This document shows positions 53,589 through 62,582 of a stretch of DNA of 64,000 nucleotides, piece by piece; position 1 is the first letter of the stretch, and each line of letters begins with the position of its first letter. The DNA lies in contig NZ_JAFKOK010000007.1 of the NCBI RefSeq assembly GCF_017303295.1, positions 124,001-188,000 on the forward strand. The letters run 5' to 3'. A program made the position numbers and the translations under genes. Origin of the DNA: Rhodobacter sp. NTK016B. GTDB lineage: Bacteria; Pseudomonadota; Alphaproteobacteria; Rhodobacterales; Rhodobacteraceae. The notes under the pieces were generated by a model. It saw only the letters and a list, made by a program, of their open reading frames with translations, searched no databases and was not told where the DNA came from.

Positions 53589-56347
53589 ACGCCGTTGAAA
53601 TCGAACAAGCCGTTTCCGAACTTGCCGAGCAGCCCTTTGACGCGGCCGAGTTCCCCTATGCCTTCCTCATGGCTTTCGGCAACAAGGACACGACCATCAA
53701 GCGGCTGCGCACCGGCGCGTCGAACAAGTCCGACTTTGATGGTCCTTGGGGCGGCGTCCTGCAGACCAACAACATCCACCTTGCCACCTGCGCGCCGGGC
53801 GACATCGCGGCGACCCTGACTGCCCTTCGCGACAGCCCCGCCACCACCCGCGCCAAGGCGAAGTTCATCCTCGCCACCGACGGCATCGACCTCGAGGCCG
53901 AGGATATCACCACAGGCGAAACCATCGCCTGCCGCTACACCGATTTCCCCGACCATTTCGGCTTCTTCCTGCCGCTCGCCGGCATCTCCACCGTCAAGCA
54001 GATCCGCGAAAGTGCATTTGACATCCGCGCGACCAGCCGCCTCAACCGGCTCTATGTTGAGCTGATCAAGGACAACCCCGACTGGGGCAGCGCCGAAAAA
54101 CGCCATGACATGAACCACTTCATGGCGCGGCTGATCTTCTGCTTCTTCGCCGAAGACACCGACATCTTCGTCAGCGACAACCTGTTCACCGCGACCATCG
54201 ACCAGATGGCCAACCGCGACGGGTCGAATACGCACGAAGTCATTGGCGAGATTTTCCGCGCGATGAACAGCGCCATCCCCAAACGGGCCGAGGCCAAGCT
54301 GCCCCGTTGGGCCGACACCTTTCCCTATGTGAACGGCGGGCTCTTCTCGGGGTCCACCGATGTGCCGCGCTTTTCAAAGATCGCGCAGCGCTACCTGTCG
54401 CATATCGGCAGCCTCGACTGGACGCAGATCAACCCCGACATTTTCGGCTCCATGATCCAGGCCGTCGCGGATGAAGAGGAACGCTCGGTCCTCGGCATGC
54501 ACTACACCTCGGTGCCGAACATCCTGAAGGTGCTGAACCCGCTCTTCCTTGATGACCTGCGGGCAGAGCTGGAGGCGGCGGGCGACAACGCGCGCAAGCT
54601 GGCCAATCTGCGCGCCCGCATGGCCAAGATCCGCGTCTTCGATCCCGCCTGCGGGTCGGGCAACTTCCTTGTCATCGCCTACAAGGAAATGCGCAGCATC
54701 GAGTATGAGATCAACAAGCGCCGGGGCGAGCCGCAGCGCCGCACCGACATTCCCCTGACCAACTATCGCGGGATCGAGCTGCGGGATTTCTCGGCCGAGA
54801 TCGCGCGGCTGGCGTTGATCATCGCGGAATACCAATGTGACGTGACCTATCGCGGCCAGAAAGAGGCGCTGGCGGAATTCCTGCCGCTGGATGCGCAGAA
54901 CTGGATCACCTGTGGCAACGCCCTGCGGCTGGACTGGCTGTCTGTCTGCCCGCCCACGGGGACGGGGGTGAAGTTTCAGGCCGATGACCTGTTCATGTCG
55001 CCGCTGGATCAGGCACAGATCGACTTCGCGAACGAGGGGGGCGAGACCTATATCTGCGGGAACCCGCCTTATCTCGGGTCAACGTGGCAAAGTATCGAAC
55101 AGAAAGAGGACTTGCAGCGCATATTCGAAGGGCGCACGAAAAGCTGGAAGTCGCTCGACTATGTCGCGGGCTGGTTCATGAAGGCCGCCGATTACGGGCT
55201 GCACACGCCCACCGTGTCGGCCTTTGTGTCCACCAATTCGATCTGTCAGGGCCAGCAGGTGCCGATCCTCTGGCCGCTGATCTTCCAGACAGGGCACGAG
55301 ATTGCCTTTGCCCATACTAACTTCAAATGGGCAAACTTGGCCAGCCATAATGCTGGAGTGACCGTGGTCATAATCGGAATATCAAACCGCGCTGGTCAAA
55401 ACAGAAAGCTGTTTTCGTTAAACTCGGACGATGAAACCGAAGTCAGAGAGTCCGGATTCCTGAACGCCTATTTGATCAATGGTGCAAATGTGATCGTAGA
55501 AAAGCGGTCAAGGCCCCTTTCCTCGCTGGCCGAAATGACATTCGGTAGTAAGCCTGTTGACGGAGGAAATTTGCTGTTTAGTTCAGACGAAGTTTCAAGC
55601 TTGGCTCTTACCCCGGAACAGCGGCGAAAATTTATTCGCCCTATTCTTGGTTCTGAAGAGTTTATTGCAGGGAAGCAGCGATACTGTCTTTGGATAAAGG
55701 ATGCCGAGGCAGAACAGGCCAAAGAAATCCCTGCAATTGGGAAGCGACTTGAGGCTGTGCGCGCAATGCGCCTCGCCAGTACAAAGGCGGCAACACAGCA
55801 AGGGGCTAAGTGGCCCCATAGATTCGACGAACGTCGCCAAACGGGCGATGAGAAAGTGATCGCGATCGCAGCGATTAGTTCCGAGAACCGCGACTATCTC
55901 CCATGTGGGCCTCTCCCTGATGGAACCATCATTTCCAACAAACTCTTCGCCCTCTACGACGCCCCGCTCTGGAACATGGCGCTGATTGCCTCGCGCCTGC
56001 ATTGGGTCTGGATCGGCACCGTCTGCGTGCGGATGCGAACCGATTTCAGCTATTCCAATACCCTCGGCTGGAACACCTTCCCCGTCCCCAAACTGACAGA
56101 AAAGAACCGCGCCGACCTGACAGCGGCGACCGAAGGCATCCTTCTGGCCCGCGAGGCGCATTTCCCCGCCACCATCGCCGACCTCTACGACCCCGAAAAA
56201 ATGCCCGCCAACCTGCGCGCCGCCCATGACCACAACGACGAGGTGCTGGAACGCATCTACATCGGCCGCCGCTTCCGCAACGACACCGAACGGCTGGAAA
56301 AGCTGTTCGAGATGTACACGAAGATGACGACGAAGGTGATTGCATGA
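53585..56347 (+). CDS. MmeI-like class I SAM-dependent DNA methyltransferase (no nuclease motif seen)
   Basis: 920 residues in the MmeI/YeeA layout. An N-terminal domain (1-145) and a helical spacer (about 150-310: AEKRHDMNHFMARLIFCFFAEDTDIF) precede a methyltransferase core with FDPACGSGNFL (about 350-360) and NPPYLG (about 493-498). Target-recognition and C-terminal regions close it (TLGWNTFPVPKLTEKNRADL, LYDPEKMPANLRAAHDHNDEVLERIY). MmeI-type enzymes have D…ExK nuclease residues in the N-terminal domain; here that place reads VLQTNNIHLATCAPGD and no E-x-K is seen, so it is probably a methylase only. NPPY points to N6-adenine methylation. The HEPN-like gene overlaps its end by 4 nt. Confidence 0.92.
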   Translation: MNAVEIEQAVSELAEQPFDAAEFPYAFLMAFGNKDTTIKRLRTGASNKSDFDGPWGGVLQTNNIHLATCAPGDIAATLTALRDSPATTRAKAKFILATDGIDLEAEDITTGETIACRYTDFPDHFGFFLPLAGISTVKQIRESAFDIRATSRLNRLYVELIKDNPDWGSAEKRHDMNHFMARLIFCFFAEDTDIFVSDNLFTATIDQMANRDGSNTHEVIGEIFRAMNSAIPKRAEAKLPRWADTFPYVNGGLFSGSTDVPRFSKIAQRYLSHIGSLDWTQINPDIFGSMIQAVADEEERSVLGMHYTSVPNILKVLNPLFLDDLRAELEAAGDNARKLANLRARMAKIRVFDPACGSGNFLVIAYKEMRSIEYEINKRRGEPQRRTDIPLTNYRGIELRDFSAEIARLALIIAEYQCDVTYRGQKEALAEFLPLDAQNWITCGNALRLDWLSVCPPTGTGVKFQADDLFMSPLDQAQIDFANEGGETYICGNPPYLGSTWQSIEQKEDLQRIFEGRTKSWKSLDYVAGWFMKAADYGLHTPTVSAFVSTNSICQGQQVPILWPLIFQTGHEIAFAHTNFKWANLASHNAGVTVVIIGISNRAGQNRKLFSLNSDDETEVRESGFLNAYLINGANVIVEKRSRPLSSLAEMTFGSKPVDGGNLLFSSDEVSSLALTPEQRRKFIRPILGSEEFIAGKQRYCLWIKDAEAEQAKEIPAIGKRLEAVRAMRLASTKAATQQGAKWPHRFDERRQTGDEKVIAIAAISSENRDYLPCGPLPDGTIISNKLFALYDAPLWNMALIASRLHWVWIGTVCVRMRTDFSYSNTLGWNTFPVPKLTEKNRADLTAATEGILLAREAHFPATIADLYDPEKMPANLRAAHDHNDEVLERIYIGRRFRNDTERLEKLFEMYTKMTTKVIA

Positions 56348-56871
56348 GCGGTCACCTGGCAGATCGGAAGCTGTTCGAGGGCATTGACGAGCGGTGGCAG
56401 CGCGCTGATGAGTGGTCTTTCCCGAAATCCATTTCGATAGGCTGGCCCATAGATGGAACACCCAAGGCCGAGGATTTTCGGCGCTTCAGTATTCAGTATT
56501 ACCAGGCTTCGCGATCCATCTGCGAAATGGTGTCTGGCAACAAGATCGAGGATTATGTTGCCAGTTATCCGGTCATCTACTTGTTTCGACACTCAGTCGA
56601 ACTGGCACTAAAGGCGGTCGTCCTGCATCAGACTGGATCAAGCAAAGGTGGACATGACCTTGCGACGCTTGCAGGTATGGTCAAAGGGCTGCCAGAATGG
56701 GCGGAAAGCTGGATTGCCGAACTGCACCGATTGGACGAGAGGTCGACCGGGTTGCGTTACCCGGACACTGACGTCGCATTTTTTGAGGCGGGCTCATTGC
56801 TTCCTGACTGGCTGGAGAAGACTGAGAGACTTTATTCGGCTTTGCTCGCGCTGAGTCAGACCCGAGTTTGA
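56344..56871 (+). CDS. HEPN-like protein inside the defence operon
   Basis: 175 residues. The centre (YPVIYLFRHSVELALKAVVLHQTG … GGHDLATL, about 79-110) has the look of HEPN-type four-helix proteins: a helix with RHxxE-LxLK and a following HDL. A strict Rx4-6H catalytic motif is not obvious, so it may be structural. It is coupled by ATGA to the methyltransferase and lies 13 nt before the helicase. It seems to be an accessory insertion between two core genes; its GC content is a little lower than theirs. Confidence 0.65.
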   Translation: MSGHLADRKLFEGIDERWQRADEWSFPKSISIGWPIDGTPKAEDFRRFSIQYYQASRSICEMVSGNKIEDYVASYPVIYLFRHSVELALKAVVLHQTGSSKGGHDLATLAGMVKGLPEWAESWIAELHRLDERSTGLRYPDTDVAFFEAGSLLPDWLEKTERLYSALLALSQTRV

Positions 56872-56884
56872 TGGGAGTTATTGT

Positions 56885-58933
56885 ATGACCAAAGGTGTTC
56901 CCTCCGTCTCGGTCAAATACGCCGCCAATGGCAGCTCGACCAAGTCGAACGAGCTGGGCATGCGCGCGATGCAGGAACGCGCCTATGAGAAGCGGGGCGA
57001 ACAATACCTGCTGATCAAGTCGCCCCCGGCCTCGGGCAAATCTCGCGCGCTGATGTTCATCGCGCTCGACAAGCTGCACAATCAGGGCCTGCGTCAGGCC
57101 ATCGTCGTGGTGCCAGAGAAGTCCATCGGGTCCAGCTTCAACGACGAGCCGCTCAGCAAATATGGCTTCTGGGCCGATTGGACCGTCCAGCCGCAATGGA
57201 ACCTGTGCAATGCGCCCGGTGGCGATGACGGCAAGGTTGGCGCCGTCGGCAAGTTCCTGGCCAGCGACGACAAGGTACTGGTCTGCACCCACGCGACCTT
57301 CCGTTTCGCCGTCGACAAGTTCGGCATCGAGGCCTTTGATGATCGCCTGATCGCGGTGGACGAATTCCACCACGTCTCGGCCAACCCCGACAACAAGCTG
57401 GGCGCGCATCTGGGCGCGCTGGTCGCCCGCGACAGGGTGCATCTGGTGGCGATGACCGGATCGTACTTCCGCGGCGATGCCGAGGCCGTTCTGTCGCCCG
57501 AGGACGAGGCGCGGTTCGACACGGTCACCTACACCTATTACGAGCAGCTGAACGGCTACAAATACCTCAAGTCGCTCGACATCGGGTATTTCTTCTATTC
57601 CGGGTCCTATGCGGATGACATCCTCAAGGTGCTCGACCCGACCGAGAAGACGATCCTGCATATCCCGAACGTGAACTCACGCGAGAGCACCAAGGACAAG
57701 CACCGCGAGGTCGAACACATCATCGACGCCTTGGGAGAGTGGCAAGGCGCCGACCCCGCCACCGGGTTTCAGTTGGTCAAGACGCCGGAAGGGCGTGTGC
57801 TGCGCATCGCCGATCTGGTGGATGATGAACCCGCCAAGCGGGACAAGGTTTCAGCCGCGCTGAAGGACCCGGCGCAGAAGAACAACCGCGACCATGTCGA
57901 CATCATCATCGCCCTGGGGATGGCGAAGGAAGGGTTCGACTGGATCTGGTGCGAACACGCCCTGACGGTCGGCTACCGCGCCAGCCTGACCGAGATCGTG
58001 CAGATCATCGGCCGTGCCACCCGCGATGCCGAGGGCAAGACGCGCGCGCGCTTCACCAACCTGATCGCTGAACCGGACGCCGCAGCCGAGGCTGTGACCG
58101 AGGCGGTCAACGACACGTTGAAAGCGATCGCCGCGAGCCTGCTGATGGAGCAGGTGCTGGCCCCGCGTTTCAACTTCACGCCCAAGACTGTGAACAGCGG
58201 CCCTGTCGAGGGGTTCGATTATGGCGCGGGCGGCTATGATCCGAACAAGGAAAACGTCGGCTTCAACGAGGCGAGCGGGCAGTTCCAGATCGAGATCAAG
58301 GGTCTGGTCGCACCGAAGAGCAAGGAAGCCAAGCGCATCTGCCAGGAGGACCTGAACGAGGTGATCACTGCATTCGTGCAGGACAAGACCACGATCGAAC
58401 GCGGCCTCTTCGATGAGGAATTGGTGCCCGAGGAACTGACGCAGGTTCGCATGGGCAAGATCGTCGGAGCAAAGTTCCCGGAGCTTGATGCCGAGGATCA
58501 GGAAGCCGTGCGCCAGCATGCGGTGGCCGCGCTGAACCTGACCCAGAAGGCGAAAGAGATCGCTTTGTCGAACGGCGATGACACGCAGACCACGGGGAAC
58601 ACCGCGCTGATCGACGGGGTGCGCAAATTCGCCATGGATGTGCGTGAGCTGGACATCGACTTGATCGACCGGATCAACCCTTTCGGCGAAGCCTATTCGA
58701 TATTGGCAAAGACGATGAGCGAGGAGAGCCTTCGGCAGGTTCAGGCCGTGATCTCGGCGAAAAAGGTGCAACTGTCACCGGATGAGGCGCGAGATCTGGC
58801 GAAGCGCGCTGTCAAGTTCAAGCAGGAGCGGGGCCGTCTGCCTTCCATCACATCGCCTGATCCATGGGAGAAGAAAATGGCCGAAGGCGTGGCCTATCTC
58901 GCCCGCATGAAGCAGGAGGCTGCCAATGGCTAA
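56885..58933 (+). CDS. DEAD/DEAH-type superfamily 2 helicase
   Basis: 682 residues. Walker A SPPASGKSRAL (about 46-56), Walker B VDEFHH (about 157-162, a DEFH variant of DEAH), motif III AMTGSYFRG, and motif VI QIIGRATRD (about 372-380) give a complete SF2 ATPase. The C-terminal 240 residues are specific to this protein. It probably translocates on DNA or RNA to recruit or drive the GIY-YIG nuclease encoded next. The stop overlaps that gene by 8 nt. Confidence 0.9.
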   Translation: MTKGVPSVSVKYAANGSSTKSNELGMRAMQERAYEKRGEQYLLIKSPPASGKSRALMFIALDKLHNQGLRQAIVVVPEKSIGSSFNDEPLSKYGFWADWTVQPQWNLCNAPGGDDGKVGAVGKFLASDDKVLVCTHATFRFAVDKFGIEAFDDRLIAVDEFHHVSANPDNKLGAHLGALVARDRVHLVAMTGSYFRGDAEAVLSPEDEARFDTVTYTYYEQLNGYKYLKSLDIGYFFYSGSYADDILKVLDPTEKTILHIPNVNSRESTKDKHREVEHIIDALGEWQGADPATGFQLVKTPEGRVLRIADLVDDEPAKRDKVSAALKDPAQKNNRDHVDIIIALGMAKEGFDWIWCEHALTVGYRASLTEIVQIIGRATRDAEGKTRARFTNLIAEPDAAAEAVTEAVNDTLKAIAASLLMEQVLAPRFNFTPKTVNSGPVEGFDYGAGGYDPNKENVGFNEASGQFQIEIKGLVAPKSKEAKRICQEDLNEVITAFVQDKTTIERGLFDEELVPEELTQVRMGKIVGAKFPELDAEDQEAVRQHAVAALNLTQKAKEIALSNGDDTQTTGNTALIDGVRKFAMDVRELDIDLIDRINPFGEAYSILAKTMSEESLRQVQAVISAKKVQLSPDEARDLAKRAVKFKQERGRLPSITSPDPWEKKMAEGVAYLARMKQEAANG

Positions 58934-60119
58934 GGGTTTCACCGACGAAGATGATGCTCTCCTTGCCGAGCTTGGCGTCGAGGTCGAGGTCAAGAAGCAG
59001 CTCAGCCGCACACCACGCGAAGAACGCATCATCGCAGGCTTTGAAGAGATCCTTCGGTTCGCCGATAAATTCGGTCGCCCGCCACAGCACGGTGAAGACC
59101 GAGATATCTTCGAACGTCTCTATGCAGTGCGTCTCGATCGGATCCGCGACTTACAGGAATGCCACGATCTCGTCGCGCCCTTTGACAAACACGAACTTCT
59201 GTCAGAGGGCCTGACGCTCGTAGCGACGGACACGGATGAGCTCGATGATGACGCGCTTCTGGCGGAACTGGGTGTGGCGGTTGATGCATCCCCACTTACC
59301 GAATTGAAGCATGTCCGCTCGACCGCTGAGAAAAAGGCCGCCGACGAGGTCGCCAACCGTGAAAAATGCGAAGATTTCTCAAAGTTCAAGCCATTGTTCG
59401 AGATGGTCCAAAAGGAACTGGACACCGGCTTGCGCGAAACGCGCCCTTTCGAGATGAAAGCGGAGATCGAGAAGGGCCGCTTTTTCATCGTCGGCGGTCA
59501 GAAAGCCTATGTTGCTGAAAAGGGTGAGACCATCACGAACGAGCAAGGTCGTACCGATGCCCGCCTTCGGGTCATTTTTGACAACAGCACCGAGAGCAAC
59601 ATGCTGATGCGCTCGCTCCAGCGCGCGTTGAACAAGGACGACGCCGGACGCCGGATCACTGACCCATCGGCAGGCCCGCTTTTTTCAGACCAGACAATCG
59701 ATGGGGATGAAGCGAGCGGGATCATCTATGTGCTTCGCAGCAAATCCGATCATCCACTTGTCACAGAAAACCGGGAACTGGTGCACAAGATCGGTGTCAC
59801 CAATATGAGCGTCGAAAAGCGGATCGCTGGCGCGCATCTGCAGCCGACGTTTCTGATGTCGAATGTCGAGGTGGTTGCGACATATGAACTCTTCAACATC
59901 AACCGGTCCAAGCTGGAAAACCTGATCCACCGGATTTTCGAACCCGCACGGCTCGAAATCGAGATCATGGATCGCTTTGGACGGCCTGTGGTCCCGCGAG
60001 AATGGTTCCTCGTACCTCTCTTTGTCATAAACGACGCTGTGGAAAAGATCAGGGACGGCACAATAACCAGCTATCGCTATGATCCCCACGCTGCCGAACT
60101 CAAACAGATTTCGGGGTAG
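58926..60119 (+). CDS. GIY-YIG nuclease domain protein (T5orf172/MUG113 type)
   Basis: 397 residues. The C-terminal domain (about 262-390) has the GIY-YIG core in the T5orf172 form: GIIYVLRSKS, then HKIGVTNMSVEKRIAGA (Lys/Gly-Val-Thr in place of the YIG strand) and the downstream Glu region ENLIHRIFEPARLEIEI. The N-terminal half is acidic and helical with a duplicated DDALLAELGV motif at about 9-18 and 98-107. It is very likely the nuclease of the operon. Confidence 0.84.
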   Translation: MAKGFTDEDDALLAELGVEVEVKKQLSRTPREERIIAGFEEILRFADKFGRPPQHGEDRDIFERLYAVRLDRIRDLQECHDLVAPFDKHELLSEGLTLVATDTDELDDDALLAELGVAVDASPLTELKHVRSTAEKKAADEVANREKCEDFSKFKPLFEMVQKELDTGLRETRPFEMKAEIEKGRFFIVGGQKAYVAEKGETITNEQGRTDARLRVIFDNSTESNMLMRSLQRALNKDDAGRRITDPSAGPLFSDQTIDGDEASGIIYVLRSKSDHPLVTENRELVHKIGVTNMSVEKRIAGAHLQPTFLMSNVEVVATYELFNINRSKLENLIHRIFEPARLEIEIMDRFGRPVVPREWFLVPLFVINDAVEKIRDGTITSYRYDPHAAELKQISG

Positions 60120-60127
60120 GTTGGGCG

Positions 60128-60625
60128 ATGGATCGGGACAGTCACACGCGTCGAGGAAAATGGTCAGAGGCAGGCGTCCCGAAAAAAGGCTGGACCTGTG
60201 TCGGCGTCGAAGACTTGGAAGAGCCCAGCCAACTCTGCGAGATGTGTGACAGCGCCGAAATCCGGTATGCCCATATTATGGAGCATCCAGACTATCCCGG
60301 TTCGCTTCAGGTCGGCTGTGTTTGTGCTGAGCACATGGAAGAGGACTACAAGCGGCCCCGGGAGCGGGAGAAGCGTCTCAGAAATTCCGCACGCCGCCGC
60401 GCTGCTTGGCCTTCTCGAAAATGGCGCAAGTCCAGACAAGGCAACCTCTACATCAACACGGACGGGTTCAATCTCACAGTTTATCGGGCCGGAGCCGGAT
60501 GGTCGGTGCGTGTCCTGAGACGGGCATCGGGAGCTGTGCAGGCAGGTAGCAAGGTCTATTCAGCCGAAACCGATGCAAAGCTTGCCGCGTTCAATGCGCT
60601 TCTTTGGGCGAAGGATCACCTATAG
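60128..60625 (+). CDS. Cys-rich protein linked to the GIY-YIG gene
   Basis: 165 residues. Cysteines in CEMCDSAEIRYAH and LQVGCVCAEHMEEDY form a likely zinc site (about 37-67). A very basic middle (RPREREKRLRNSARRRAAWPSRKWR) may touch nucleic acid, and a small beta domain follows (GNLYINTDGFNLTVYRAGAGW). It starts 8 nt after the GIY-YIG gene. I recall such proteins next to this type of nuclease, but no function is known. Confidence 0.65.
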   Translation: MDRDSHTRRGKWSEAGVPKKGWTCVGVEDLEEPSQLCEMCDSAEIRYAHIMEHPDYPGSLQVGCVCAEHMEEDYKRPREREKRLRNSARRRAAWPSRKWRKSRQGNLYINTDGFNLTVYRAGAGWSVRVLRRASGAVQAGSKVYSAETDAKLAAFNALLWAKDHL

Positions 60626-60627
60626 CC

Positions 60628-61521
60628 ATGCCCTTCCCGCTATCGCCCCAGAGCATCGACGCCATCGCCGACACTATCAGCGGCGGCGGGGGCCATGACA
60701 CGACGCCTCCCATCGGCATCTATCGCAGCGGGCCGAAGATCGAGAAGTTCATGCGCGCCTGCAATTTGGCCTTCACGGTGAATGGCTCCCGCGTACCGTC
60801 GCTGGTGCAGTGCCTTATCAATCTCAACAATGGCTTCGAAGCCGATCAAGCGCTCCCGAGGATCATTGAGGCTGCCGCTGACCCCCGCGACTTTATCCAT
60901 GAGCCCGAGCGCCATATCGCCGTGCTCGATCATCTTAACCGCGCGCTGCGCTTCGACGGCTTCGAGGTTCAGCAGCAGGGCGGGCGGATGCGGCTTGTCG
61001 AGGCGGGCAAGAATGTCCCTGTCCTGGCTGAGCTGGCGGGGCTGTCCGAGGTGATCGACTTCGACACGGTGAGCCGCGATCTCGACCGCGCTCTCGCCAG
61101 CAGCCAGACCGACCCCGAAGATGCCGTCACCGCCGCGTGCAGCACGGTCGAGAGCGTGTGCCGGTCTATCCTCATCGAGCTGGGGCAGCCGCTCCCTGCC
61201 AAGAAGGACGTACAGGGGCTCTACAATGCCGTGAAGCAGCCGCTTGGTCTGTCCCCTGACCGCTCAGACATCGACCCCTTGATAGCGAATGACGTGCGGC
61301 AAATCCTTTCCGGCCTTGCCACGGTCATCGGAGGGGTAGGGGCTCTGCGCACTCACGGCGGCGACGCCCACGGCCGCGAGAAGGGCTTTGCCCGTGTTGA
61401 CGCGCGGATTGCCCGTTTGTCGATCCATGCCGCGAGCACGGCAGCGCTGTTTCTCATCGAGACATGGCAACGGAAATTTCCTGCCCGCCCGCTTCCCAAA
61501 GCAGACGATCCGGCAGGGTAA
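60628..61521 (+). CDS. Abortive infection protein (Abi_C domain)
   Basis: 297 residues from ATG 60628, 2 nt after the preceding stop. The C-terminal third matches the Abi_C domain (DAVTAACSTVESVCRSILIEL … KDVQGLYNAVKQPLGL … DVRQILSGLATVIGGVGALR, then GGDAHGR). It is a HEPN-related fold found in AbiJ-type abortive-infection proteins. The N-terminal part has no clear match. It would act as a phage-triggered growth-arrest effector and closes the co-directional defence series. A GGCGGCC/GGCCGCC hairpin follows at 61633. Confidence 0.8.
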   Translation: MPFPLSPQSIDAIADTISGGGGHDTTPPIGIYRSGPKIEKFMRACNLAFTVNGSRVPSLVQCLINLNNGFEADQALPRIIEAAADPRDFIHEPERHIAVLDHLNRALRFDGFEVQQQGGRMRLVEAGKNVPVLAELAGLSEVIDFDTVSRDLDRALASSQTDPEDAVTAACSTVESVCRSILIELGQPLPAKKDVQGLYNAVKQPLGLSPDRSDIDPLIANDVRQILSGLATVIGGVGALRTHGGDAHGREKGFARVDARIARLSIHAASTAALFLIETWQRKFPARPLPKADDPAG

Positions 61522-62048
61522 CGGCTAGTTTCATCCTGTCAGCAGCGCCGGTCTTGACCGGCCATCTCTCCTTCGTCTTTGAAGGGGGCTGAAACTCCCC
61601 GCGCCCATGCCCAACCTTTAGCCCCAAGCGATGGCGGCCGAATAGGCCGCCTCCTTACCCCACTTCCCGGCGCGGGGAGGGGGTTTTCGCCCCGATCACA
61701 GCGAGCACCGCGAGGACGCGCGAGAACCGTGATGACGCCGAGCACCGCCAAAACCGCCTATCACGTTGGTTTTCAGGCGATTTCTTGATAGGCTTGCGCC
61801 AACTCAAATGTCGAGCTTGCGCAAAGTCTTCCATCCGCGCCTTCCAGATTGGCTGGAGGAGCGGCTTCAAATGCCAAGGAGCGCGAACTAAATCTTTGAA
61901 AACAAACACATTTCTAGGCATATTAGCCCTGTTGCCGATGAGAGGATGAACATCGGAGCGAGCGTCCAAACCTCGCGCCGCCGCACTCACCGTCGACAGG
62001 GCTGAAGGTCCATACTTCAGCCCGTCCCCTCTAACACATGAGGCTCCC
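61522..62048. other. Intergenic region with a hairpin after the defence operon
   Basis: 527 bases. GGCGGCC (61633-61639) and GGCCGCC (61645-61651) form a perfect 7-bp stem, a possible terminator though without a clear T-run. Further weak GC-rich inverted sequences follow. No coding signal stands out on either strand. Confidence 0.45.
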
Positions 62049-62582
62049 ATGGTCAGGACACCGAAGAAGAAAATCGCCAAAAAAATTACAGACCTTCGCA
62101 CGAAGCTCTGGCCTGATCTGTCTTCTGACGATCTTTGGCATCGCAACGTCTATGACGGCTTCACGTCCGTGCCGCGCACGATGCCGCTGATCATGAACAT
62201 CATCGACGACCTGGCACCGGGCAGCAAACGTACCTCGACGACCTATCTTGCCCTCTGGACGCAGGCGTTCGACGAGATGTATGTCAGTTTGCAGAACGCT
62301 GATGAGCTGGCTTTCTACTCGGGCTACACTGGCCAGCGAGCAGTACGCTCCTGGAAGGAGCGGATGAGGGAGCTTGCCAATCTCGGCTTCATCCGCATCG
62401 CATCGGGCACGGCAGGGGAATTTTCTCATGCCGTCATCCTCAACCCGCATTTTGCCATTCGCCGCCTTCATGCGGCCAAGACGCCGGGGCTGACCGTTCC
62501 CGCATATAACGCACTTGTCGAGCGTGCCATCGCCATCGGTGCCGAGGACATGAATGTACCTCTGCCCGAGGAGAAGGAGTAA
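62049..62582 (+). CDS. Hypothetical protein, probably DNA-binding, 177 residues
   Basis: Lys-rich N-terminus (MVRTPKKKIAKKITDLRTKLW), a mid helical domain, and a winged-helix-like stretch (GYTGQRAVRSWKERMRELANLGFIRIASG, about 92-120, hence a HTH followed by a wing). It ends in an acidic tail (PLPEEKE). I recognise no named family. The look is that of plasmid or phage replication-associated or regulatory proteins. Upstream is a 527-base gap, so it probably has its own promoter. Confidence 0.65.
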   Translation: MVRTPKKKIAKKITDLRTKLWPDLSSDDLWHRNVYDGFTSVPRTMPLIMNIIDDLAPGSKRTSTTYLALWTQAFDEMYVSLQNADELAFYSGYTGQRAVRSWKERMRELANLGFIRIASGTAGEFSHAVILNPHFAIRRLHAAKTPGLTVPAYNALVERAIAIGAEDMNVPLPEEKE

